NCBI GenBank assembly: GCA_002439875.1
Contig: DJQB01000028.1
Location: forward strand, 1 to 64,000
DNA length: 64,000 nt
Reading direction: 5' to 3'
Origin: Bacteroidales bacterium UBA6397
GTDB taxonomy: Bacteria > Bacteroidota > Bacteroidia > Bacteroidales > UBA932
The notes beneath the pieces are model-generated. The model was given only the letters and a program-made list of their open reading frames with translations. It had not been told where the DNA came from and made no database searches. Positions 33,410-42,236 of this stretch are shown here, one piece after another. Made by a program: the position numbers and the translations under genes. Every line of letters starts with the position of its first letter. Position 1 is the stretch's first letter.

Positions 33410-34810
33410 ATGAATTTCAGAATAATAAAGACTGTCATCGCGAGGGAATATCTCACCCGCGTCAAGAAAAAGTCATTCTTTGTCACGACGATTCTTGTTC
33501 CTGTCATCTTTGCGGTCACCATGGTCGTTCTCGGCTTCATAATGGCCGGGACGAAGGAAAGGAAGCAGGACGTGGCGGTCGTTGACCGCTCTGGCATCGT
33601 GATGAGCCACTTGCGGGACACGGACCGGCTAACGTTCACTGATTATTCCACCGAGAATCCTGATTCCGTGAAGGCGCGTCTGTCTGAATACGGGAAGGAT
33701 GTCCTGGTGGTGGTGTCACCCCTTGACACTGTAAAGAAGACCGTCTCTGTCCAGACATATTCAAAAGACCCTTTGGGGGTTGAGTTCACCACCGGACTTG
33801 CTGATAAGGCTGATGAGGCGGTCGAGGAATATCGTGTGCAGCAGTACGGCATCGAGAACCTCTCGCAGATCATGGATGAGGTGAGGGCCGATGTCAAGGT
33901 GACAGAATACACCTTGGATGACAAGGGTAATGAGACAATCTCAGAGTCTGGAGTGTACATGATCATCTCCATGCTGCTTGGCATCGTCATCTGGATGTTC
34001 ATCATGATGTTCGGAGGACAGGTGATGTCAAGTGTCATCGAGGAGAAGACCAGCAGGGTGGTTGAGGTTCTGATCTCTTCCGTGAAGGCCGTTGACCTGA
34101 TGTTCGGTAAGATCATAGGTGTGGCTCTCGTGGCATTGACCCAGTTCTTCCTGTGGATTGTCCTTACCGGAGTGCTGGTTTCTGTCGCCACTTCCTTCGT
34201 GGGCAAGGATATGTTCGCCCAGATGGCCGGAAATCCTGAGATGATGGCGCAGACAATGGGTGTCACCCCGGATCAGATGCAGGCTCTTGGCGGGGCGACC
34301 GCCACTTTGGGTTCCGCCGCTGACTCCACCACCGTTGTGGCCGGAGAGCCTGACGAGATGAGTGTCATTGTCGGCACACTCGTGAATATTCCTTGGGTCA
34401 AACTGGTTGTTTCATTCCTTATCTATTTCATTCTGGGGTATTTGCTCTATGCTTCGATGTTTGCCGCCGTGGGCTCCGCCGTCGAGAACGAGGGAGATTC
34501 GCAGCAACTTCAGATGCCGCTGACAATCCCGTTGATGATAGCCTACTTCATCATACTTGTGGCTTTCCAGAATCCTGACAGCAGTGTGGTCGTCTGGGGG
34601 TCGATGATTCCGTTCACATCCCCGATCGTGATGCTGGCCAGGATTCCGTACGGAGTGCCGATGTGGCAGCTGGTAGTTTCAATCGCTCTGCTGCTCGTGA
34701 CCTTCGTCGGTTGCGCCTGGCTTTCCGCCAAGATCTACAAGGTCGGTATCCTGATGTTCGGCAAGAAATCTACTTTTAAGGATCTTTGGAAGTGGTTGAG
34801 AATGAAATAA
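33410..34810 (+). CDS. ABC-2 type permease (NatB-like)
   Basis: A 466-residue permease. One N-terminal transmembrane segment (about 24-48) is followed by a large periplasmic domain (50-185), then five C-terminal membrane segments beginning GVYMIISMLLGIVIWMFIMMFGGQVMSSVIEEKTSRVVEVLISS. The EEKTSRVVEVLISS segment is the ABC-2 conserved signature. It pairs with the ATPase just upstream. A terminator follows at 34835. Confidence 0.85.
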   Translation: MNFRIIKTVIAREYLTRVKKKSFFVTTILVPVIFAVTMVVLGFIMAGTKERKQDVAVVDRSGIVMSHLRDTDRLTFTDYSTENPDSVKARLSEYGKDVLVVVSPLDTVKKTVSVQTYSKDPLGVEFTTGLADKADEAVEEYRVQQYGIENLSQIMDEVRADVKVTEYTLDDKGNETISESGVYMIISMLLGIVIWMFIMMFGGQVMSSVIEEKTSRVVEVLISSVKAVDLMFGKIIGVALVALTQFFLWIVLTGVLVSVATSFVGKDMFAQMAGNPEMMAQTMGVTPDQMQALGGATATLGSAADSTTVVAGEPDEMSVIVGTLVNIPWVKLVVSFLIYFILGYLLYASMFAAVGSAVENEGDSQQLQMPLTIPLMIAYFIILVAFQNPDSSVVVWGSMIPFTSPIVMLARIPYGVPMWQLVVSIALLLVTFVGCAWLSAKIYKVGILMFGKKSTFKDLWKWLRMK

Positions 34811-34834
34811 TTTGAAAACCAGGGAGGACATCGC

Positions 34835-34857
34835 GGGCAAACGGTGCCCTCTTTTTT
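34835..34857 (+). terminator. Intrinsic terminator after the NatAB-like operon
   Basis: GGGCA (34835-34839) and TGCCC (34845-34849) form a stem followed by TCTTTTTT. Confidence 0.75.
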
Positions 34858-34873
34858 AATAACCAATAACGTG

Positions 34874-35704
34874 ATGAGAAATCGGCTGTTAATCATGCTG
34901 TTTCTGACGGGAGGCCTAAGTCTCTGCGCTCAGGAACGGACTATCACATGGACAACAGATCCTGTGGACGGGCATCGTACCGGTGTCGTGGCCTCCAACG
35001 CGACGAATGTGAACGAGGCGATGGGCACGGTCAAGGGTTGTACTTACTATGCGCCTAATGGCCGCAAATTCCGTGGGGGAACCGTGAGGGATGTAGCCAG
35101 GATAATGCTTGACGCGCAGCCTGCCATGGCCAAGGTGAAAACCGTCATAGGCCATTCGACAAGGGCGATGGTCAGGACCTATCCGGAGTGCGAGATCTAC
35201 GATTGGTACATTGATGAATTGATGCGGGCGACCGCTGACAGCACCGGCAAGCGGGTTGACATCGGTTTTGCCAACCGAGGTGGAGTCCGGATTGACATGC
35301 CTGCCGGAGAGGTGCTGTATGATGACATCATGTCGATGTTCCCGTTTCGCAACTATCTGTGCTATGTGGCTTTACACGGACGCGATGTGCGTGCGTTGCT
35401 CGACCGTATGGCCTCCACGACTTTGCAGATTGTCGGAGGTGTGAAGGTCACGGTTAAGAATGGCAAGATTGTCTCAGCGCTCGTGAACGGTGAGCCTATT
35501 GATGATGACAAGATCTACGGTGTCGCCACCTTGAACTTCCTTCTGGACGGAGGCGACGGCTACAAGGTAGCCAACAACGCGGTAGAGATCATTAAGTGCA
35601 ACGGCTTCCTCTACGACACGATGCTCGCCTATGTCCGGAGCCTCACGGCCGCGGGAAAGCCTATCGAGTACCAGAACCAACATTGGATCACAGTCATGGA
35701 ATAG
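34874..35704 (+). CDS. 5'-nucleotidase C-terminal domain protein (split 5'-nucleotidase, part 1)
   Basis: A 276-residue exported protein (MRNRLLIMLFLTGGLSLCAQ). It consists of the 5_nucleotid_C domain alone: DVGFANRGGVRIDMPAGEVLYDDIMSMFPFRNYL-type segment (seen as IGFANRGGVRID then FPFRNYLCYVALHG), and NFLLDGGDGYKVANNAVEI. This half carries the nucleotide-binding Phe pair in the fused enzyme. The metallophosphatase half is a separate gene 58 nt downstream. The two are expected to form one periplasmic nucleotidase. ATG 34874 is the start that gives a signal peptide. Confidence 0.8.
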   Translation: MRNRLLIMLFLTGGLSLCAQERTITWTTDPVDGHRTGVVASNATNVNEAMGTVKGCTYYAPNGRKFRGGTVRDVARIMLDAQPAMAKVKTVIGHSTRAMVRTYPECEIYDWYIDELMRATADSTGKRVDIGFANRGGVRIDMPAGEVLYDDIMSMFPFRNYLCYVALHGRDVRALLDRMASTTLQIVGGVKVTVKNGKIVSALVNGEPIDDDKIYGVATLNFLLDGGDGYKVANNAVEIIKCNGFLYDTMLAYVRSLTAAGKPIEYQNQHWITVME

Positions 35705-35762
35705 GTCACAGAGTTTGTCGAAGAGACTAAGAGCTTGCCGAAATGACAAAAGAAGATCAGAA

Positions 35763-36590
35763 ATGAAAAAAATATTTTTAGGAATATGCCTGTTCTCCGC
35801 ATTGTTGAATATAGACGCAGCGGCTCAGAGACGGCTCACCATCCTTCATGTAAACGACACCCACAGCCACCTTGAGCCGGAGCGTGCCGGTGAACGTAAA
35901 GGGCTTGGCGGGGTGATCGAACGCGCGGCCTACCGGGACAGCGTCGTAAAGGCTGACGGAAAGAGGAACGTGCTCCTTCTTCATGCCGGAGATTTCAGCC
36001 AGGGTACATCCTATTTTTCCGTACTCGGAGGCGACATCGAGATTGACCTCATCAACGCGATGAAGTACGACTGCGTGACCCTCGGCAACCACGAGTTCGA
36101 CAACGGAGTCGAAGAGCTTGCCCGTCGCCTGTCCAGCATCAAATGCCCGGTAGTCTGTGCCAACTACGATTTCTCGAATGTGGCTCTGGCCAAGTACGTC
36201 AAGCCTTACACCATCGTGAAGAAAGCCGGAATGAAGATCGGCATCATCGGTCTCATGCCGGACATCACCACCCTTGTCTCCAAGGAGGTCTCCGACAAGA
36301 TTCCCGCCTTTGAGAACGCGGAGGTTGTCAACAAATGGGCCGGGTACCTCAAGGCCGAGAAGAAATGTGACATGGTCATCGCCCTGACCCACATAGGCTT
36401 CGAGGGTGAACCCTACGTAGATCCAACCCTCGTGAAGAGATCCCGCAACGTTGATCTGGTTGTAGGCGGCCACTCCCACACCTTCCTCAAAGCCCCTCAC
36501 TACGAGAACAACCTCGACGGCGTCCCCGTCCCGATCGTCCAGGACGGCGAGTGGGGCCTCAATGTCGGCAACCTCAAGATTTTCAGGTAG
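35763..36590 (+). CDS. Metallophosphatase, 5'-nucleotidase N-terminal domain (split 5'-nucleotidase, part 2)
   Basis: A 275-residue exported protein (signal peptide 1-20, cut near DAAAQ). All five metallophosphoesterase blocks are visible: DTHSH, GDFSQG, GNHEFD, ALTHIG and GGHSHTF. Together they bind two metals and hydrolyse the phosphoester. The protein ends right after the domain, so it needs the separate C-terminal partner upstream for nucleotide binding. Confidence 0.85.
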   Translation: MKKIFLGICLFSALLNIDAAAQRRLTILHVNDTHSHLEPERAGERKGLGGVIERAAYRDSVVKADGKRNVLLLHAGDFSQGTSYFSVLGGDIEIDLINAMKYDCVTLGNHEFDNGVEELARRLSSIKCPVVCANYDFSNVALAKYVKPYTIVKKAGMKIGIIGLMPDITTLVSKEVSDKIPAFENAEVVNKWAGYLKAEKKCDMVIALTHIGFEGEPYVDPTLVKRSRNVDLVVGGHSHTFLKAPHYENNLDGVPVPIVQDGEWGLNVGNLKIFR

Positions 36591-36644
36591 GCTAATCCGC
36601 TGGCATTTTTTCTTTTGTAGTGTAGGTAATCTTGATTTTTTGTC

Positions 36645-36652
36645 TAATTTTG
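36645..36652 (+). promoter_or_regulatory. -7 box (TAATTTTG) upstream of the ABM-domain gene
   Basis: It matches TAnnTTTG; ATG 36733 follows 80 nt later. Confidence 0.4.
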
Positions 36653-36732
36653 TAGTATAGACTTTGCGGTTGATGACATTGCCGCCATTAACTTAAAACA
36701 GGTCTGCCAGACCAACATAAAAGTAAATCATT

Positions 36733-37014
36733 ATGGTAAGAATCAATTGTTTTGTCCAAGTGACAGATGCCACTAAGCGCGATGAGGTGATCAATAACGC
36801 CAAAGCCCTCGTGGCCGAGACGCTGAAGAGCGACAAGGGATGCAAGTCGTACGACTTCTTCGCAAGCACTATTCATGACGATCTGTTCATGTTCTGTGAG
36901 ACGTGGGAAAGCCAGGCCGATCTTGATGCACATTCGGCAACCGAGCATTTCAAGAAATATGTCGGTGCGATAGAAAAGGTGTCGAAGGTCTCCATCGAGT
37001 CGTTCACACACTGA
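36733..37014 (+). CDS. Antibiotic-biosynthesis-monooxygenase-fold protein (YgiN-like)
   Basis: A 93-residue ABM-domain protein. The fold's pattern is clear: MVRINCFVQVTD, a helix to LKSDKGCKSYDFFAS, MFCETWESQADLDAHSATEHFKKYVGAIEKV. The TW-x5-D-x-H-x4-HF motif is typical of YgiN-like quinol monooxygenases and related small oxygenases. It carries no cofactor-binding motif, as normal for the family. It is monocistronic with its own promoter and terminator. Confidence 0.8.
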   Translation: MVRINCFVQVTDATKRDEVINNAKALVAETLKSDKGCKSYDFFASTIHDDLFMFCETWESQADLDAHSATEHFKKYVGAIEKVSKVSIESFTH

Positions 37015-37035
37015 TTCTCATTAGACGAATGTAGG

Positions 37036-37069
37036 AGTGGCCATGGCTATTGCTGTGGCCACTTCTTTT
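37036..37069 (+). terminator. Terminator of the ABM gene
   Basis: AGTGGCCA (37036-37043) pairs with TGGCCACT (37056-37063), followed by TCTTTT. Confidence 0.7.
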
Positions 37070-37594
37070 ATGCGGACTGTTTCACTTGCCAGCCGCTGAT
37101 TGTGCGTGTCTGAGACGAGAAGTTGATGCCGAGTTCCACGATCTACTTTCCGCTTGCTTGGAACGGCTTGGCGTAACCTTTCTCCTCTATCTGCCTCAGC
37201 GCGCTCTATGTCGCAGATGAATTGATAAACCGAAAACTCGCCTTGGATGAGGGCTGGCGCATAAAGTTGGCTGAGGGAGTTCAGGAATCCGCTTTCCTCA
37301 AGGTCGGAGACGGAAGTGTACCTGCTGCCCGTCAGGTCTATATGCAGCACGGGGTATGCGGTCCAGTCCTTCTCAAGTGTTCTCCATCGCAAGCCCCTTG
37401 AAAAGATCCTTCCGCCCGCTGAAATAGGCCTCCATCGTTGAGATTAGCAGACTCTTCCCGAAGCGTCGCGGGCGGCTCAGAAAATAATATTTCCCTGTTG
37501 ACGCAAGGCTGTGGATCGCTGCGGTCTTGTCCACATAAACATATCCTCCTTCGCGGATTTCCGAGAAACTCTGTATTCCTATAGGGTACAGCAT
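37068..37594 (-). pseudogene. Decayed AAA-ATPase / PD-(D/E)XK (DUF1703-type) gene
   Basis: From ATG 37594 the frame reads MLYPIGIQSFSEIREGGYVYVDKT and SRPRRFGKSLLISTMEAYFSGRKDLFKGLAME, with a P-loop-like RRFGKSLL. A frameshift near 37380 then passes to LEKDWTAYPVLHIDLTG and LNSLSQLYAP. The middle of the protein is deleted. The end of the family reappears in a third frame as LRQIEEKGYAKPFQASGK, a TAG, then IVELGINFSSQTRTISGW, to TAA 37068. The full family members have over 500 residues; about 175 codons remain. Frameshift, deletion and nonsense codon together prove decay. Confidence 0.85.
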
Positions 37595-37721
37595 AGCCAC
37601 TGTGTTTTGTAATTCACAAGATAACAAACATTTTCCAAATCGCAAACCACAGATTGCCAACTGTGGATGCTTGTGGGCGTAGGTGGCGCCTATTCGTGGT
37701 ACTTACCTTAGCAGAACGGAT

Positions 37722-37802
37722 TGTGAGTGGAAAAGGTTGTCGGGCGCACGAGCGGGGCATAAACACCTAGCTGGTGCGTGAAACTATACTTTCTGCGCAC
37801 CG
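37722..37802. repeat. REP-like array D: two units, 51 nt apart, far from the RAYT gene
   Basis: Units lie at 37722-37751 and 37773-37802. The second reads GGTGCGT, 16 nt, GCGCACCG; the first TGTGAGT...GCGCACGA. Size, arm sequence and the 51-nt step match the arrays around the RAYT at 11573-12508. It lies between the AAA-ATPase pseudogene and the sulfatase gene. Confidence 0.65.
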
Positions 37803-37828
37803 ATTGCATGGGCTGCCAGAGGCGATAT

Positions 37829-39922
37829 CTATTCCTTGGCCACGGGCTGAAGGTTGACGGTCTGGTAGAAAGCCTGAGCCTCTTTCACCAAAGCCTCGTC
37901 TGAGGTTTCCCTCGCGGTCTCGGTGTGGCGCCAAGGCTCGGTCAGAGTCACGTCGAACTGCTGGACTCTGCGGACGGGGGAGAGGACGGTGAGGACATCG
38001 TCACAGTAGTAGCCGAGATCCTGATAGGTGGCCATGAAGGCTCTTGGGTTATATTCAGAATCAAGGATGTTCTGGCCGTAGAACTTCGAGTCGTAGGAGA
38101 AGTGCAGCAGGGAGAAGACAGTCGGCATCAGGTCGATCTGGGAGCAGAGTTTCTCCACTCTTTGAGGTTGGATGAAGCCCGGGGAATATACGATCGCCGG
38201 GATGTGGTACTTGTCCACCGGGATGCTGGTCTTGCCGGCGCTGGATGCGCAGTGGTCAGCCACGATGACAAATACCGTGTTGGCGAACCAAGGCTTGCGT
38301 GAAGCCTCGGCGAGGAACTGCCCAATGGCGAAATCAGTGTACTTCACGGCGGCGGAGCGCGACTTCATCTCACCATCGTAGGTGATCTTTCCTTCCGGGA
38401 ATGTGTACGGGCGATGATTGCTGATTGTGAATATGATAGCGTGGAACGGGATGCCGCTCTCGGCCTTCTTGCCGAACTCTTTAAGGGCCACTCTGTACGA
38501 ATCCTCATCGCAGGTGCCCCAGATGTTGGCGAACGTGATGTCTTCTTTCGGGTAGCTGGACTTGTCGATGACCTCGAAGCCGTTACCTGAGAAGTAGGTG
38601 CGCATGTTGTCGAAATAGCTGTCGCCTCCGTAGATGAAAGAGGTGGTGTAGCCGTTGGCTCTCAGCACTGTCCCGGTAGAGAACAGTCCTGCGTTGTCTG
38701 GCCTTTTGATAAGACTTTCCCCCGCGCTCGGAGGAATGCAGAGGGTGAGTGCCTCAAGGCCCCGGACGGAACGGTTGCCAGCGGCGTAAAGGTTGTCGAA
38801 CACGAGACTCTTCCCGATCAGTGTGTCGAGGTTCGGGGTGATTCCGTCCTCGTTGCCGTAGGCGGAGAGGAAATCGGCGCTGAGGCTCTCTACAGCTATC
38901 ACCACGATGTTCTTTTTTATGGCCGGGACGGTGTCTCTTATAGCCTGTACTCCATCTCCGTCCTGGTTGCAAAGCGCGAGCTTGAGTGCCGATGCCTCTT
39001 CGGCGGGAAGCATCTGGTAGAAACGGTCATATTCAAGAGTGCTGCTGCTGTACGCTTCAAGGAAGTTCCAGCATCCGTTGCACTGCAATTCCGTGGCGTA
39101 GTTGTTGGCACTCTGTAGGTTACGGTAGCTGAACCGCAGCCAGAAGAAACTCCCCGTGAACAGGATGGCATAGATGACGAATGTTGCCAGAAATGGAATC
39201 ATACCACTGTTCCCGGCCTCGCTGAAATCCTGTCTGCGGAATATTCTCCAGCAGATCAGCACTGCCACAAGCAGTACTCCCAGAACCATAGGAATTATCG
39301 GATAGGACTCCAGAATATTCCCGATAACCTCGTTTGTGTAAACCAGATAATCGACGGCAATGAAGTTGTAGCGTACTCCGAACTCGTTCCAGAAGATGCA
39401 TTCCGAGATGACATTGGCAATCATAAGGAATATGTATAGTCCCATCGTGAACAGCAGCCCGGCCTTGCACCATCCTTTTCTTATGCTTGGAATGAATAGC
39501 CTCAGACAGAAACCTCCGAGAAGCAGGAGAGACAGAACTCTTGATATCGCGGGGACAACGGAACCATATTCAGTGAATATGTTTGACGGAAGGAATGAGT
39601 ACACCGCGAAGGCGAGCAGGGCTGCTGCAAGGACCACACAGAGGGGCTTCTTGTACTTCGCATCGTTAAGCGTTGCGTACAAGAGCATCGCAGGTGCGAG
39701 TGCGAGAATCGAAAACGCTACATCGTTTATGAAGCCTAAGACAAAGATTTTCAGCCATTCCAAAGCTGTGAATCCTATGACAGTCGGAGGGACGAACAAC
39801 AGGACTATTCTTGTGATTAATCCTGAAGTTGCTGAAAATAAAACGAATACAGGTGCGAAAGACCAAAACCAGTCTCGAACCTTTTGTGTTTTGCAATCGT
39901 CAATTATGAAGTTTCTGTCCAT
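37829..39922 (-). CDS. LTA-synthase-family membrane sulfatase/phosphotransferase
   Basis: A 697-residue protein with about five N-terminal membrane segments (to about residue 265) and a periplasmic alkaline-phosphatase-fold domain (about 330-640). The catalytic core is NIVVIAVESLSADFLSAYG (metal ligand Glu) and GNRSVRGLEALTL, where LtaS-like enzymes usually have Thr as nucleophile; here the position is Ser. NHRPYTFPEG and VADHCASSAGK supply the metal-binding His and Asp. In Gram-negatives such proteins transfer phosphoethanolamine or glycerophosphate, but the substrate is not readable here. Confidence 0.8.
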   Translation of the reverse strand: MDRNFIIDDCKTQKVRDWFWSFAPVFVLFSATSGLITRIVLLFVPPTVIGFTALEWLKIFVLGFINDVAFSILALAPAMLLYATLNDAKYKKPLCVVLAAALLAFAVYSFLPSNIFTEYGSVVPAISRVLSLLLLGGFCLRLFIPSIRKGWCKAGLLFTMGLYIFLMIANVISECIFWNEFGVRYNFIAVDYLVYTNEVIGNILESYPIIPMVLGVLLVAVLICWRIFRRQDFSEAGNSGMIPFLATFVIYAILFTGSFFWLRFSYRNLQSANNYATELQCNGCWNFLEAYSSSTLEYDRFYQMLPAEEASALKLALCNQDGDGVQAIRDTVPAIKKNIVVIAVESLSADFLSAYGNEDGITPNLDTLIGKSLVFDNLYAAGNRSVRGLEALTLCIPPSAGESLIKRPDNAGLFSTGTVLRANGYTTSFIYGGDSYFDNMRTYFSGNGFEVIDKSSYPKEDITFANIWGTCDEDSYRVALKEFGKKAESGIPFHAIIFTISNHRPYTFPEGKITYDGEMKSRSAAVKYTDFAIGQFLAEASRKPWFANTVFVIVADHCASSAGKTSIPVDKYHIPAIVYSPGFIQPQRVEKLCSQIDLMPTVFSLLHFSYDSKFYGQNILDSEYNPRAFMATYQDLGYYCDDVLTVLSPVRRVQQFDVTLTEPWRHTETARETSDEALVKEAQAFYQTVNLQPVAKE

Positions 39923-39981
39923 GTCAAGAAATGAAATACGATTATCAAGCCGCTAAGTTAAGGATTTCCGATGATTATTGC

Positions 39982-39989
39982 TAACTTTG
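39982..39989 (+). promoter_or_regulatory. -7 box (TAACTTTG) of the GH2 gene
   Basis: It ends 7 nt before ATG 39997; a leaderless transcript is likely. Confidence 0.6.
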
Positions 39990-39996
39990 TCCAATT

Positions 39997-42132
39997 ATGA
40001 GTAAATCATTCATCTTGATGAAAAGGCATTTTATGTTCACCGTGGTTGCGGTGATTCTTTTTGCTGCCCTCCCGATGGAGGCTCAAATTCGCGGATTCCG
40101 CCAGGAACAGTTGAAGGAGTGGGAATTTAGTAAAGACGGCTCCGAATGGGAGACTGTTTCGGTGCCTCATTCGTATAATGCTGAGGACGGGCATTCTCCG
40201 TACTATTACAGAGGGAAGGTGACCTATCGCTGCGACTTGAGGATAAATGATGTGAAAAACACGCATTATATCCTTTTTGAGGGGGCAGCGCAGGCCGCCG
40301 TAGTCAAGGTCAACGGTGAGCAGGTGGCCGCGCATAAAGGAGGGTACACTCCGTTTTCAGTGAACATCACCGAGGCTCTTAGAAAGGGTGTCAACAGACT
40401 TGAAGTGATTTGCGACAACACTGAGGACACGGAGATGGCTCCCGTCACCTCTGACTTTAACAAGAACGGAGGACTTCATAATCCGGTTTGGCTGTTGGTC
40501 ATGGATGATGTCTATTTCTCACCGGATGACTATGGCATGTACAGACTCAGATGCGAGACCCCTGTCGTGACAAAGAAAAAGGCGGTCACCAACGTTAAGA
40601 CCAGACTTGTCAATTCCAGCAACAGGGATGCCGACATCCTTGTCCGTGTCCAACTTCTTGAGGCTGATGGAAGATTGGGCTATCAGGCGGATCGTGAGGT
40701 TCCGGTAGGAGCTTTCTCTGAATATGACTTTGACCATGAGTTCATTCTCTCGGGGATCCACTTGTGGGATGGAATGAAGGATCCTTATCTCTACACATTG
40801 AGGGTTGAATTGTTCAAAGGAAAAAGGATGATGGACATTGCTGAGACCAAGATTGGCTACCGTTCGATAGAAATGGACCCGGAAAGGGGATTTATTCTGA
40901 ACGGACGTCCTTACCCTCTCCGTGGGGTGGCCATGCATCAAGACGCCGATGGAAAGGCCTCCGCTCTCACTCAATCTGACTATCGGCGTGACTACCGTAT
41001 TGTCAAAGAGTTAGGGGCTAATTTCCTTCGCTTGGCCCATTATCCTCATAATGATTTTGCATTCCAGCAATGTGACTCCCTCGGCATCATAGTACAGACT
41101 GAAGTGCCGTGGGTGAATGTTTGCGGTGAAGATGCCACTCAAGCCTATTTCAACAACATCCAGCATCAGATGAAAGAGATGGTGAGCAACCTCTACAACC
41201 ATCCTTCCATCGCTTTCTGGGGCATGTGGAACGAGTTGGACACATGGGGCAACAACAATGACCTTCAGGGACAGTTCGATGCTGAAAGAGTGGTCAAGGA
41301 AACGGAAAGGCTCTACGACTATACCAAAGGATTGGACCCGGGCCGCTTCGTGGGTTTCACCGACTGCTCAAGGTTAGCAAGGGACGGCTACAAGATGCTG
41401 AAAGGTGATTTCTGCTCCCAGAACATCTACTATGGCTGGTACTGGACTCCTAACGATTTCAGCGGCCTGTCCTCTTCGATGAAGAAACTCCATGAAATGA
41501 AGCCTGACATGCCTTTCAATGTTTCTGAATATGGAGTCGGCATCAACCCTTACTGTCATGTGTGGAACCCGTCAGACGCAATCCGCGACAAAGATGAGGA
41601 CAGCAAGCATTATGAGGAATATGGCAACCGCTTCCACGAGTCCTATGTCCGCCAGATCAAGGCTATGCCATGGCTGAACTTCACTTCTGTCTGGGTCCTG
41701 TTTGACTTCCCTGTGGCGAACCGTCAAGAGGGTTACATGGACTCTGAGGACGGTGTTAAATTCGTCCGGAACAATGATCGCAAGTACATGAATGATAAGG
41801 GACTCGTCACCCGTGACCGCCAGACGAAGAAAGATGTGTTCTATCTCTACAAGTCTCTTTGGAACAAGGACGAGACCACTGTTTACATCACTTCCCGTCG
41901 TCTTAAGTATTTCCCTGCCGGACAGGACCTTCGCATCAAAGTCTATAGCAACGCCAAGTACCTCACCCTCTACCAGAACGGTCGCCAAGTGACGCGTCTG
42001 ACCTCTTCAGAGGAATCCAGTGGTGTTGTCTGGACATTCCCGGCCGTACGCCTAAAGACCGCGGAAGACACTTTCAAGGTTGTCTCCAACAACGGTGTCA
42101 CCGATGAGATAATTCTCAAGAAAGCCAGATAA
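39997..42132 (+). CDS. GH2 beta-galactosidase-type glycosidase
   Basis: A 711-residue exported GH2 enzyme. The signal peptide lies at about 9-29 (FMFTVVAVILFAALPMEAQ). It contains the jelly-roll sugar-binding domain (about 45-180; SVPHSYNAEDGHSPYYYRG), an Ig-like domain (about 185-290), and the (beta/alpha)8 domain with RLAHYPHNDFAFQQCDSLG, acid/base E413 in GMWNELDTWG and nucleophile E511 in NVSEYGVG. It is shorter than LacZ and similar to many Bacteroidota beta-galactosidases and glucuronidases. ATG 39997 follows the -7 box closely; ATG 40021 (MKRHFMF) is an equally good signal-peptide start. Confidence 0.85.
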   Translation: MSKSFILMKRHFMFTVVAVILFAALPMEAQIRGFRQEQLKEWEFSKDGSEWETVSVPHSYNAEDGHSPYYYRGKVTYRCDLRINDVKNTHYILFEGAAQAAVVKVNGEQVAAHKGGYTPFSVNITEALRKGVNRLEVICDNTEDTEMAPVTSDFNKNGGLHNPVWLLVMDDVYFSPDDYGMYRLRCETPVVTKKKAVTNVKTRLVNSSNRDADILVRVQLLEADGRLGYQADREVPVGAFSEYDFDHEFILSGIHLWDGMKDPYLYTLRVELFKGKRMMDIAETKIGYRSIEMDPERGFILNGRPYPLRGVAMHQDADGKASALTQSDYRRDYRIVKELGANFLRLAHYPHNDFAFQQCDSLGIIVQTEVPWVNVCGEDATQAYFNNIQHQMKEMVSNLYNHPSIAFWGMWNELDTWGNNNDLQGQFDAERVVKETERLYDYTKGLDPGRFVGFTDCSRLARDGYKMLKGDFCSQNIYYGWYWTPNDFSGLSSSMKKLHEMKPDMPFNVSEYGVGINPYCHVWNPSDAIRDKDEDSKHYEEYGNRFHESYVRQIKAMPWLNFTSVWVLFDFPVANRQEGYMDSEDGVKFVRNNDRKYMNDKGLVTRDRQTKKDVFYLYKSLWNKDETTVYITSRRLKYFPAGQDLRIKVYSNAKYLTLYQNGRQVTRLTSSEESSGVVWTFPAVRLKTAEDTFKVVSNNGVTDEIILKKAR

Positions 42133-42154
42133 TCAGGCTGGATTGGTATTTTCT

Positions 42155-42188
42155 CCGTGGTGTGAGAATTGAGATTCCTGCACCACGG
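42155..42188. terminator. Bidirectional terminator between the GH2 gene and the convergent permease
   Basis: CCGTGGTG (42155-42162) pairs with CACCACGG (42181-42188), followed by TTTGATTTT on the plus strand. Confidence 0.6.
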
Positions 42189-42236
42189 TTTGATTTTCCA
42201 TGGCTGCGTAGAAGCAGGTGTTTACACAATGGTAAG

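Noticed and set aside
35778..36500. A 240-codon minus-strand frame
   Set aside because: It is antisense to the metallophosphatase with all five motifs visible.
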